Source: Myxococcus guangdongensis (GTDB taxonomy: Bacteria; Myxococcota; Myxococcia; Myxococcales; Myxococcaceae). From it: a stretch of DNA of 64,000 nucleotides. Below the pieces are notes generated by a model that saw nothing but the letters and a program-made list of their open reading frames with translations, did no database searches and was not told where the DNA came from. The stretch spans positions 122,017 through 186,016 of the forward strand of contig NZ_JAJVKW010000019.1 in assembly GCF_024198255.1 (NCBI RefSeq). Reading direction: 5' to 3'. This document shows, piece after piece, positions 10,421 through 19,100 of the stretch (within the stretch, counting starts at the first letter, position 1; each line of letters starts with the position of its first letter). The position numbers and the translations under genes were made by a program.

Positions 10421-10446
10421 CATAAGGGGCGGGGCAACGATGTCAA
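10419..10446 (-). promoter_or_regulatory. Sigma-A-type promoter of groEL
   Basis: On the minus strand a perfect -35 TTGACA (10446-10441), a 16-base spacer and -10 TATGTT (10424-10419, 4 of 6 matches). The -10 overlaps the right arm of the CIRCE by two bases, so HrcA would block initiation directly. Confidence 0.75.
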
Positions 10447-10512
10447 CCGAGAAGGGCGGACGTGTGGCCGAGCGGACGGCCCGCCGCGTCCTTGGGACGG
10501 GGGCGGCCGGGA

Positions 10513-10869
10513 CTACTCGGCGAAGCGCACCAGGGTCAGCAACTGACCCATGTCCAGGGGCTTGTTGAGGGTGAGGGCCACGCCCTTGCGCAGGCCCCGC
10601 TCGGTGACGTTGCCGTCAGTGCTGGCCGTCATGAGGAGCACCGGGATGGCCTGGAAGCGGGGATCCGCCTTGACCATCTCCGTGAAGGCGATGCCATCCA
10701 GGTGGGGCATGATGTAGTCCGTGATGACCATGCCCACCTCGTTGCGCTCCATGATGTCGAGCGCCTGGAGGGCGTCGGACGCCGAGTACACGGTGTACCC
10801 ATGCATCTCCAGGAAGCGAGAGAGCAAGGTGCACAGCTCGAGATCGTCGTCGACGACAAGGATGTTCAC
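10513..10869 (-). CDS. Single-domain response regulator (CheY-like)
   Basis: 118-residue stand-alone receiver. Acidic residues in ILVVDDD, phospho-acceptor Asp in MVITDYIMPHLDG, conserved Thr in LLMTAST and Lys in LNKPLD are all present, so it should be phosphorylatable. There is no output domain. The start is a GTG at 10869, since no ATG lies upstream in frame near the fold. It is upstream of groEL on the same strand, but the groEL promoter lies between them. The partner kinase is unknown. Confidence 0.88.
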   Translation of the reverse strand: MNILVVDDDLELCTLLSRFLEMHGYTVYSASDALQALDIMERNEVGMVITDYIMPHLDGIAFTEMVKADPRFQAIPVLLMTASTDGNVTERGLRKGVALTLNKPLDMGQLLTLVRFAE

Positions 10870-10947
10870 AGGACGGAATGCCGCACCAACAGGGCGCTGA
10901 ACCGTAACAGCCGCCCCTGTCGTTGACAACGCACAGCGGGCCTTCTT

Positions 10948-12033
10948 ATGAGCCGGGCCATGGAGAAGCGGACCGGGAAGGCATCGGGGTCGGGGGACCC
11001 GAGGGTGCGGTTGGAGGCGGTGGCGGACGCCTTCGAGGCGGGCGATTTCGAGGGCGCCCTGGGACAGGTGGAGGGTCTGCTTTCGGACGCGCCGGAGCTG
11101 CCGGAGGCCCTGCACTACCGGGCCGCGGCCCTCACGGAGCTGGGGCGCCTGGAGGAAGCCGGCCGCGCCTTCGGCCTGGCGCTGAAGGCCGCCCCCGAGG
11201 ACCTGGAAATCCTGTTGAGCGCCGCGGACTGTCTGGTGTGCCGCGCGGGGGAGGACCGCGAGGCGGTGGAGGAAGGCCTGGAGTTGTGTGCGCGGGGCAA
11301 GCGCCTGGCGCAGCGAGAGCAGGACGTGGAGATGCTCTACGAGTTCCTGCTCCTGGAGGGCATGGGGCTCAACCAGATGGGCGAGTGCGAGCAGGCCCTG
11401 GTGAGCCTGGACGCGGCGCTCGGGCACATGCCGCGCTCGGTGGACGCGAGGCTGGAGCGGGGCATCGCCCTGTTCGAGCTGTGCCGCTTCGACGACGCGC
11501 GCGGCGCCTTCGACGCGGTGCTCAAGGACATGCCGGACGAGCCCTGGGCGCACCACTACCTGGGGCTGATGGCGGAGCGGCGCGGGGACGAGAAGGAGGC
11601 GAAGAAGCGCTTCGCGCGGGCGCAGGCGCTGGTGCCCGAGGAGTTCCCTCCCCCGGTGGCGCTGGGCGAGGCGGAGTTCGACCGCGCGGTGGAGGACGCG
11701 GTGAAGGCGCTGCCCCAGCACGCCAAGCAGTACCTGGACAACGTCACCATCGCGGTGGAGGACATCCCGTCGGACGAGGACCTGTTGGGGCAGGATCCGC
11801 CCCTGTCACCGAGCATCCTCGGCGTGTTCCGCGGGACGCCCGTGGGCGAGCGCAGCGTGACGAACGCGTACGACCACCTCACCGCGTCCATCGTGCTCTA
11901 CCAGAAGAACCTGGAGCGCTTCGCGAAGACGCGCGAGGAGCTCATCGAGCAGATTGGAATCACGGTGATGCACGAGGTCGGTCACCTCATGGGGTTGGAC
12001 GAGGACGACCTGTGGCAACGGGGGCTGGACTGA
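10948..12033 (+). CDS. TPR-repeat protein with C-terminal zincin-like metallopeptidase domain
   Basis: 361 residues. Residues about 25-235 form tetratricopeptide-like repeats (EALHYRAAALTELGRLEEAGRAFGLALKAAPED; ARLERGIALFELCRFDDARGAFDAVLKDMPDE; AHHYLGLMAERRGDEKEAKKRFARA). The C-terminal 120 residues resemble the Zincin_1/DUF1025 family (AVEDIPSDEDL, SILGVFRGTPVGERS, IVLYQKNLERFA, ITVMHEVGHLMGLDEDDL), with the zinc motif HEVGH at 342-346. No signal peptide is seen. It may be a protein-protein scaffold carrying a minimal protease; the substrate is unknown. The start at 10948 or 10960 is uncertain. The last 47 bp overlap the end of the converging SDR gene. Confidence 0.8.
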   Translation: MSRAMEKRTGKASGSGDPRVRLEAVADAFEAGDFEGALGQVEGLLSDAPELPEALHYRAAALTELGRLEEAGRAFGLALKAAPEDLEILLSAADCLVCRAGEDREAVEEGLELCARGKRLAQREQDVEMLYEFLLLEGMGLNQMGECEQALVSLDAALGHMPRSVDARLERGIALFELCRFDDARGAFDAVLKDMPDEPWAHHYLGLMAERRGDEKEAKKRFARAQALVPEEFPPPVALGEAEFDRAVEDAVKALPQHAKQYLDNVTIAVEDIPSDEDLLGQDPPLSPSILGVFRGTPVGERSVTNAYDHLTASIVLYQKNLERFAKTREELIEQIGITVMHEVGHLMGLDEDDLWQRGLD

Positions 12034-12991
12034 CGGGGGCCGTGCGCGGCGCTTTCATGGCGGCGAGCGTCTGGCGGATGCCCTCGGCGTAGGGCGTCTT
12101 GGGGACGTCCCCGAGCAGGTGGCGCAGCTCCGAGTCGTCCATGAGCACGGGATTCGTGAGCAGGTAGTGCATCTCCACCAGCTCGCGCATGAACGGGTCG
12201 AACAGGCCGATGAAGCGCACCATCCCCTTCCCCATCGTGGAGAGCTTCGTGGGACGGCCGAGCTGTCGGTACGTCTCTTCCATCATCTGTCGCTGGGAGG
12301 TGGCGCCGGCGCCGGCGAGGTTCCAGGAGCGGCCGTAGGCGCGGGGCTCGTCCATGAGCTTGAGGACGATGGGGCCCACGTCGGGGACGAAGATGAACTC
12401 GTGGGGTGGGTCGATGGGGCCGATGAGCTGCGAGCGCTTGCCGGCGAGCGCGGCGACGAAGGCGCGGTGGAGGAAGCTGCGCTCGACGTGGGGGCCGTAG
12501 AAGTCGGGCAGGCGGAGGATGGTGCCCTGGATGCGGCCGGCGGCGTGCTCGGCGAGGAGGAGGTCCTCCTGTTCCTTGCGCATGCGGCCCTTGAAGGAGT
12601 TGGGCTCGCGCGGGTGGTCATCGCGCACGGGCGTGGTGCGAGGCAGACCGTAGGGATAGACGGTGCCGATGAGGACCACGTGCTTGACGCCCTCGGCGAT
12701 GGCGCCGTCGAGCGTCTTTCGCATGAGCTGCGGATGCAGGTGGAACTGCCAGTAATTGACGCCCACCATGTAGATGAGCGTGTCCACGCCCCGAGCCGCT
12801 TCGCGGACGGAGACCGGGTCATCCGGGTTCCACGTCACGACTTCGGCGAGCGGGTCCGCGCCGAACTCGGACTCGAGTGAGCCCCTGGAGCGGCCGACCA
12901 CCCGGTAGGGTCGTCCCTCGGCCTTCAAGGCGCTGGCCACGCTCTGGCCGATGACTCCGGACGCTCCGAACAACGCCACCTTGCCTGCCAT
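11987..12991 (-). CDS. NAD(P)-dependent epimerase/dehydratase-like extended SDR
   Basis: 334-residue Rossmann-fold protein. N-terminal dinucleotide-binding GASGVIGQ, VVTWNPDDP, TLIYMVGVNYW, TVYPYG as the modified YxxxK-type region, and LRLPDFYGPHVE fit the atypical or extended SDR group acting on nucleotide sugars, flavonoid-like or terpenoid substrates. The start ATG at 12991 has AAAGGAG six bases upstream. It is transcribed divergently from a TetR gene across a spacer with two palindromic operators, so it is the likely target of that regulator. The 3' end overlaps the TPR-zincin gene by 47 bp. The substrate cannot be read from sequence. Confidence 0.8.
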   Translation of the reverse strand: MAGKVALFGASGVIGQSVASALKAEGRPYRVVGRSRGSLESEFGADPLAEVVTWNPDDPVSVREAARGVDTLIYMVGVNYWQFHLHPQLMRKTLDGAIAEGVKHVVLIGTVYPYGLPRTTPVRDDHPREPNSFKGRMRKEQEDLLLAEHAAGRIQGTILRLPDFYGPHVERSFLHRAFVAALAGKRSQLIGPIDPPHEFIFVPDVGPIVLKLMDEPRAYGRSWNLAGAGATSQRQMMEETYRQLGRPTKLSTMGKGMVRFIGLFDPFMRELVEMHYLLTNPVLMDDSELRHLLGDVPKTPYAEGIRQTLAAMKAPRTAPVSPAPVATGRPRPTP

Positions 12992-13025
12992 GTCGGACTC
13001 CTTTGTGCGAACAGCGGAGACTTTA

Positions 13026-13052
13026 TGAACACCGTTCACTGAACGCCGTTCA
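13026..13052. promoter_or_regulatory. Two tandem palindromic operators (TGAAC-N3-GTTCA) in the SDR/TetR divergent spacer
   Basis: Perfect inverted repeats TGAAC-ACC-GTTCA (13026-13038) and TGAAC-GCC-GTTCA (13040-13052), centres 14 bp apart. They lie 35 bp from the SDR start and 45 bp from the TetR start, the usual place for an autoregulated TetR-family operator. Confidence 0.78.
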
Positions 13053-13096
13053 TTTAGTGGTGGTCGTTCGGAAGGTCAAGTCCTAGGGTGGTGGGT

Positions 13097-13735
13097 ATGG
13101 GGATTCCAGAGCGGAAGGAGCGCCAGCGGGCGGAGTTGCGGGAGCACATCCTGCGGGTGGCGCGGGAGATGGTGGTGAAGGAGGGGTTCGGGGCGCTGTC
13201 GATGCGCAAGCTGGCGGACGCGGTGGAGTACGCGCCGGCGACGCTGTACCTGCACTTCGAGAACCGGGAGGCGATCGCCCGGGAGCTGTGCATCCGGGGG
13301 TTCGAGGAGTTCCTGGCGAAGCTGGAGCCCGCGGCGGTGGAGCCCGAGCCGCTGGCGAGGTTGAAGGTGATGTCCGCGGCCTATGTGGCGTTCGGCCTGG
13401 AGCATCCGGAGACCTACCGGCTCATCTTCATGGAAGACCCCAAGCTGTCGGCGGAGCTGTTCCAGGGCACGCAGGATGGAGCGGGGCCGCGCTCGTTCGG
13501 ACTGTTGGCGAGTGTGTTCGTGGATCTGCAGACCGCTGGGAGGCTGGCGCCGGAGGCCCAGCCCGCGAGGCTCGCGGAGATGCTGTGGGCCGGGCTGCAC
13601 GGGATTGTGAGCCTCAAGCTGACGTGCGCCGCGTTCAAGGACACGACGGCGGAGATGCTGCGGGATACGTTGTTGGAGACGCTGGTGCACGGGCTGCCGG
13701 GGTTGAATCCAGTGCGGGGCTCACGGGCGCGTTGA
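13097..13735 (+). CDS. TetR-family transcriptional regulator
   Basis: 212 residues from the ATG at 13097. The N-terminal helix-turn-helix (REHILRVAREMVVKEGFGALSMRKLADAVEYAPATLYLHFENREAIARELC) is canonical TetR. The C-terminal ligand domain (about 75-205; FGLEHPETYRLIFMEDP, MLWAGLHGIVSLKL) matches the TetR_C_33/WHG-like group. It is divergent from the SDR gene with tandem palindromes between, so it probably represses both. A GTG nine bases upstream (13088) is an alternative start. Confidence 0.9.
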   Translation: MGIPERKERQRAELREHILRVAREMVVKEGFGALSMRKLADAVEYAPATLYLHFENREAIARELCIRGFEEFLAKLEPAAVEPEPLARLKVMSAAYVAFGLEHPETYRLIFMEDPKLSAELFQGTQDGAGPRSFGLLASVFVDLQTAGRLAPEAQPARLAEMLWAGLHGIVSLKLTCAAFKDTTAEMLRDTLLETLVHGLPGLNPVRGSRAR

Positions 13736-13768
13736 CGGGTGCGGGGGTGGCCGGCACTAATCGGAGGC

Positions 13769-13864
13769 GGTAGGGCCTCCGGACCTGGTGGCCGGCTTGA
13801 TCTTCAAAATCAATGGGAGGCGCTGAAAGGCGTCTTCGGCGAGTTCGATTCCCGTGCCCTACCG
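13769..13864 (+). tRNA. selC: tRNA-Sec (anticodon UCA)
   Basis: Selenocysteine tRNA, 96 nt, CCA not encoded. The 8-bp acceptor stem GGTAGGGC pairs perfectly with GCCCTACC, followed by discriminator G. The anticodon arm is TTGAT-CTTCAAA-ATCAA, identical in the loop to E. coli selC, giving UCA. A long variable arm (GAGGCGC pairs with GCGTCTT across TGAAA) and the T-loop TTCGATT are present; the T-stem has one A-C mismatch. The long acceptor stem, large extra arm and UCA anticodon together are diagnostic. It implies the cell decodes UGA as selenocysteine; selA, selB and selD are not in this window. Accessory genes begin just downstream. Confidence 0.93.
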
Positions 13865-14038
13865 ATAGGAACTTCAGACGTCACCACGCAGGGCGACGGC
13901 AAGAGACTCCTCAAGACTTGCACGCAAAGCCAAAGGCATTGCATCGAAGTGAGCGTCTACGACCTCGAACGGTTCAAGGAGCGCTCATCCAGACGCCAGG
14001 TGAGGCGCTTCAAAATCTCCCGGCCCTGGAACTAACAT
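13865..14038 (+). other. Spacer after selC with an open frame tail, possible gene remnant
   Basis: A frame open through the tRNA and ending at 14035 gives a protein-like tail (HCIEVSVYDLERFKERSSRRQV and further basic residues). It has no start of its own outside the tRNA and matches nothing I recognise. It could be the end of a gene truncated when DNA inserted next to selC, or chance. Confidence 0.25.
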
Positions 14039-14044
14039 GTGGCC

Positions 14045-15868
14045 ATGGCGACCCTCATCCCCGCGCTGAGCCAGTGCCTCCCTCGGATGCAGTCCGGCGA
14101 GAAGCGCGTCGCCCGACGACTCGAAGAGAAGCTCGAGGATGACTACCTCCTCTGGTACGACGTCGCCATTGGACAGACGGGGCACCACCCCGACTTCATC
14201 GTCCTGAACCCCCGCCGAGGCATCCTCGTCCTCGAGGTGAAGGATTGGAAGCGCGACACAATCCATCGCATCGACAAGAACCGTGTCACCCTCATCACCG
14301 GTGACGGCCCGAAGGAAGTCGCCAACCCCTTCGAGCAGGCGCGGCTCTACGCTCAGGACATCGTGAGCCTGCTTCAAAAGGATGCCTCCCTCGCTCTACC
14401 CGAGGGCCCTCACCGAGGCCGGCTGGCCGTCCCTTGGAGCTACGGCGTCGTCTTCTCCAATCTGACCCGGGCACAGTTCGACGAAGCACAACTCCATGAA
14501 GTGATTCCAGCACAGCGGGTCCTCTGCAAGGACGAGATCACCGAAAGCGTCGACCCCGAGGCCTTTCAGCAGCGGCTCTGGGGGATGTTCCCGTGGGTCC
14601 CCTCACGCCCGCTGACGCTCCCACAGATAGACCGCATTCGATGGCACATCTTCCCGGAGCTCCGCATCGGAGGAGCGCAGCTCGGTCTCTTCGAGGAGCC
14701 GGACGCCGCAGCGGCGCTGCCCGACCTCATCCGCATCATGGACCTCCAGCAGGAGCAACTCGCTCGCAGTCTGGGTGAGGGGCACCGCGTCATCCATGGC
14801 GTCGCGGGCTCCGGCAAGACGATGATCCTGGGCTACCGCTGCTTGCAGCTCGCGAAGGTCCTGCGACGGCCCATCCTCGTGCTGTGTTACAACCGCGCCC
14901 TGACCGACTGGTTGGAAGCCTATCTCGCCGCGCGAGGCATCTCACGCCAGCAGGTGAACGTCAGCACCTTCCACGCCTGGTGCCGCGAACAGCTCAAGAC
15001 GTTCCACGTGGGACTGCCACGCGAGGGAACCTCCGACTACTTCGAGCAGCTCATCCAGCGCGTCATCCTCGCTGCCGACCGGGGCCTCATCCCTCGTGGA
15101 CAGTACGGAGCAGTGCTGATTGACGAAGGGCACGACTTCCAGCCCGAGTGGCTCAAGCTCGTGGCCCAGATGGTCGCCCCGGAGACCAACTCGCTCCTCG
15201 TGCTCTACGACGATGCCCAGTCCATCTACCGGCGCGGGCGATTCAGCTTCCGCAGCGTCGGCATCCATGCCCAGGGAAGGACCACCATCCTTCGCCTGAA
15301 CTACCGGAACACCTCCGAAATCCTCCAGTTCGCATATCACTACGCCAAGGACGTGCTGACGCCGGAGGATGCGGATGAAGACGGGGTTCCACTCCTCCTG
15401 CCGCAGAGCGCGGGCCGACATGGGCCACCACCGCAAGTCATTGCATTGCCCAACTTGAGCGTCGAGCTGCGCTACATCTCAGGGCACCTGCAGCAGCTCC
15501 GCTCGGAAGGCCTTCGCTGGAGTGACATGGCGGTGCTCTACCGCACCGTCGATGTGGGAGCCGCGGCCATCCACCAACTGCGGCAGTCGGGCATCCCATC
15601 CCAGTGGGTGGGTACTCGCGCACCTCAATCCCCGCTGAGGCCCACGGAAGACAGCGTCAAGGTCATCACCTTCCATTCCAGCAAGGGCTTGGAATTCCCA
15701 GTCATCGCGATCCCCGGGGTCGGGCGGCCCTCTCGGCGTCCGACCGACGCAAAAGAGGAGGCCCGCCTCCTTTATGTCGCCATGACGCGAGCCGTGGACC
15801 GACTGGTGCTCACGGGGACCCCCGATGCACTGCGCGTCACCCTGCCCTCCCACCGGCTCTCTCCGTAA
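14045..15868 (+). CDS. NERD-domain superfamily 1 helicase
   Basis: 607 residues. The N-terminal nuclease-related NERD domain (about 10-130; YDVAIGQTGHHPDFIVLNPRRG, then ILVLEVKDW) has the D...ExK catalytic pattern. A UvrD/Rep-like helicase follows: Walker A GVAGSGKT (about residue 257), motif II VLIDEGHDFQPEW, motif III-like LLVLYDDAQSIY, motif V VITFHSSKGLEFP and motif VI LLYVAMTRAVDRL. Such fusions act on DNA and are common in accessory and defence islands. The start may also be GTG at 14039. The gene lies directly downstream of selC, has softer GC at third positions than the core genes, and no partner genes adjoin it. Confidence 0.88.
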   Translation: MATLIPALSQCLPRMQSGEKRVARRLEEKLEDDYLLWYDVAIGQTGHHPDFIVLNPRRGILVLEVKDWKRDTIHRIDKNRVTLITGDGPKEVANPFEQARLYAQDIVSLLQKDASLALPEGPHRGRLAVPWSYGVVFSNLTRAQFDEAQLHEVIPAQRVLCKDEITESVDPEAFQQRLWGMFPWVPSRPLTLPQIDRIRWHIFPELRIGGAQLGLFEEPDAAAALPDLIRIMDLQQEQLARSLGEGHRVIHGVAGSGKTMILGYRCLQLAKVLRRPILVLCYNRALTDWLEAYLAARGISRQQVNVSTFHAWCREQLKTFHVGLPREGTSDYFEQLIQRVILAADRGLIPRGQYGAVLIDEGHDFQPEWLKLVAQMVAPETNSLLVLYDDAQSIYRRGRFSFRSVGIHAQGRTTILRLNYRNTSEILQFAYHYAKDVLTPEDADEDGVPLLLPQSAGRHGPPPQVIALPNLSVELRYISGHLQQLRSEGLRWSDMAVLYRTVDVGAAAIHQLRQSGIPSQWVGTRAPQSPLRPTEDSVKVITFHSSKGLEFPVIAIPGVGRPSRRPTDAKEEARLLYVAMTRAVDRLVLTGTPDALRVTLPSHRLSP

Positions 15869-16190
15869 AAGCCCCCAAGCGCGACAGGGCCGCACTCGGC
15901 AGCCGCCTTTCGTGGCCAGGGTGTGAGCACGGTCGCCGAGCAGATGTCGACACACGGATGTGACACAAAGCGCTGCGTCCCAAACGTGTCACAAAAAAAC
16001 ATCACAATCAGGTGACGGCCAGGGCTTGCCCTACCCAGCGAGGGGTAAGGCATACGCAGTGTGGCCGGAGCACCTCTCGCGTGGCTCCCGGTGACTCCAC
16101 TGTGTCTGAAAAGTTTCATTAGACACCGCTGGGGCGTGTCAAGGACGTGGGTATTCCCTACGGGCTTGAAACATTCGGGAGACCCACGAG
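15869..16190. other. Non-coding spacer with two inverted repeats
   Basis: 322 bp without a convincing gene. It holds the inverted repeat TGTGACAC (15959-15966)/GTGTCACA (15986-15993), followed by a run of seven A. A second hairpin is GTGTCT-GAAA...TTTC-ATT-AGACAC (16102-16126). Both are suited to regulator binding or RNA structure ahead of the large lipoprotein gene. A 9-bp copy of the selC 3' end (TGCCCTACC) is at 16027-16035. Confidence 0.5.
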
Positions 16191-19100
16191 ATGCGAACGT
16201 CCCCACGCCTATTATTGGCCGCGCTTGCCGCGTTGATGCTGTCCCACGTTGGATGCTCGTCCGATGATGACTCGGGATGCGAGGATCCCAAGACCTGCCT
16301 CGCTCCTTCTTGTGGAAACGGAGTGAAGGAAACAGGAGAAGCCTGTGATGACGGCAATCGCATCAACGGTGATGGCTGTGAGTCCGACTGCACCCTGACG
16401 CCCGGTGCTCCCGTTTGTGGCAACGGTGTCCGCGAGGGGACCGAGGCCTGCGACGACGGCAACACGGTCTCCGGCGACGGCTGCGAAGCCGACTGCACCC
16501 CGACGCCGACGAAGGCCGACTGCGGCAACGGCAAGCTCGAGGGCGCCGAGGTCTGTGATGACGGCAACACGACCTCCGGTGACGGCTGCGAGGCCGACTG
16601 CACGCTGACCCAGACCCGCTGTGCGGCGGCGGACGCACCTCCGCTGGCGGACGGCGCGACGTGCGCGGTGACGAAGGCCGGCAACGGCGCGCGCCTGTTC
16701 ACGGGCGTGGTCCTCAAGGACGGCGAGACGCTGGTCGGTGGCCAGGTCCTGGTGAACACCAGCGGTGTCATCACCTGCGCCCAGTGTGACTGCTCCGCCG
16801 CCGAGGGCGCCGCGGACGCCACCCAGATCTCCTGCCCCTCGGGTGTCATCTCCCCGGGCCTCATCAACCCGCACGAGCACCTCACCTACCCCGACAAGCC
16901 GCACGCGGGCACCGAGGAGCGCTACGAGCACCGCAATGAGTGGCGCACGGGCGCCAACCGCCACACGCGGATCTCCAACGGCGGCTCGAAGAGCAGCGCG
17001 GACGTGGTGGGCTACGCGGAGCTGCGCCATGTCATGGCGGGCACGACGTCCATCGCCGGCGCCGGTGGCGCCTCGGGCTTCCTGCGCAACCTGGACCAGA
17101 ACCCCGTCGCTCGCCAGGAGGGCCTCGACGAGGGCGTCGCCGACTCGGACACCTTCCCCCTGGGCGACAGCAACGGCCGCATCGTGACCACGGGCTGCAC
17201 GGACTACTCGACGCGCCCCACCGCCGCGGGCCTGTCGAAGCTGGCCGCCTACCTGCCGCACGTCGCGGAGGGCATCAGCGCCGGTGCCCACAACGAGTTC
17301 ACCTGCCTCTCCACGGGCGCCAATGACGTGATGCTGGGACGCACCGCGCTCATCCACGGCATCGGCCTGACGGCGCGGGAGATCGAGCTGATGGCCTCGC
17401 GCGGCACGGGCCTCATCTGGTCCCCGCGCTCCAACATCGCGCTGTACGGCGACACCGCCATGGTGACGACGCACAAGCGCCTGGGCGTGAGCATCTCCCT
17501 GGGCACCGACTGGCTGCAGTCGGGCTCCATGAACATCCTGCGCGAGCTGAAGTGCGCGGACTCGCTCAACACCCACCAGTTCGCGCGCGCGTTCAGCGAC
17601 GAGCAGCTGTGGCGCATGGTCACCTCCAACGCCTCCGAGGCGGTGGACGTCTACGAGAAGGTGGGCCGCATCGCGCCGGGCAAGATGGGCGACCTGGCCA
17701 TCTTCCAGCTCAAGGACTTCAAGGCCTCGCCGCACCGCGCGGTCGTCGCCGCCGAGCCCACGAACGTGGTGCTGACGATGCGTGGAGGCAAGGCGCTCTA
17801 CGGCGACCAGGCGCTGGTGGCGGCCCTGAAGGGCGCCGCGGAGACGTGTGACGCGGTGGACGTGTGCGGCACGGCCAAGTCGGCCTGTGTCCAGTCCGAG
17901 GCGGGCAAGAACCTGGCGGCGCTGCAAGCGGCCAACCCCACCGCCTACCCGCTGTTCGCCTGCGGTGTCCCGGAGGCGGAGCCCTCCTGCACGCCCCAGC
18001 GCATCTCCAACAACACCGCGTGGCCGGCGTCCGTGAACAACTCCACCGTCTACTCCGGCGTGAGCGAGGCGGGCGATATCGACGGTGACGGCGTGCAAGA
18101 CGCGGCGGACAACTGCCGGGACGTTTTCAACCCGATCCGCCCGATGGACAATGGCAAGCAGCTCGACTCGGACGGTGACGGGGTGGGCGACGCGTGCGAC
18201 CCGTGCCCCCTGTCGGCGGACAACAGCGTGTGCACGACCTACACGGTCGGCGACGATGACCACGACGGGCTGCCCACGTGGCTGGACAACTGCCCGTTCG
18301 TGGCCAACCCGGACCAGACGGACACGGATGGCGACGGAAAGGGTGACGCGTGCGACGCGTGCCCCATCGCGAACCCCGGCGCCACCGCGTGCCCGGTGAC
18401 CATCCATGACCTGAAGACGCCGGTGAACGGCGCCCTGCCCTTCGCGGGTGAGCTGGTGTCCCTGACGGATGTCATCGTCACGGGCGTGGTGAAGGGCACC
18501 GCGAGCTCCAGCGGCTACTGGGTGCAGGTGCATCCGGTGCCGTCTGGCAAGAGCGTCGAGTACTCGGGCCTGTTCGTCTACGGCCCCAAGGGCGACCTCG
18601 CCGTGGGCGACCGCCTGGACATCAGCAAGGGCGCGCTGACCATCTTCAACGGCCTGCCCGAGCTGATCGACGTGACGTACAGCCGCCGCAGCACCGGCAA
18701 CACGCCTCCCGCACCGGTCGTCGTGAGCGCGGCGGACGTGCGCACGGGCGGTCCTCGCGCGGTGGCGCTCGAAGGCGTGCTCCTCGAGCTGCGCGAAGTG
18801 ACGGTCACCGAGGGCGTGAACAGCTTCAAGGAGTTCCGCGTGAACGAGAGCGGCAACGCCTCCCAGCCCTCGCTCATGGTGGACGACCAGGCGTTCGACT
18901 ACGCGGACCCGGCGGTGGGCACCCCCTACTTCTCCCTGCGCGGCCTGCTGACCTTCAACTTCAACGACCACAAGCTCGTCCCCCGTGGGGCGGGTGACAT
19001 GCTCGGCACGCCGCCGACGCTGACCGCCTTCGGGCCCGGTGGGTTCGTGCGTGCCGGCGAGTCGGGCGCGCAGAGCGCCTTCCCGCAGGTGCTCACGGTG

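Noticed and set aside
13739..14035. 98-codon frame through the selC tRNA region
   Set aside because: Its first half is the tRNA gene itself. Only the tail is noted as a possible remnant.
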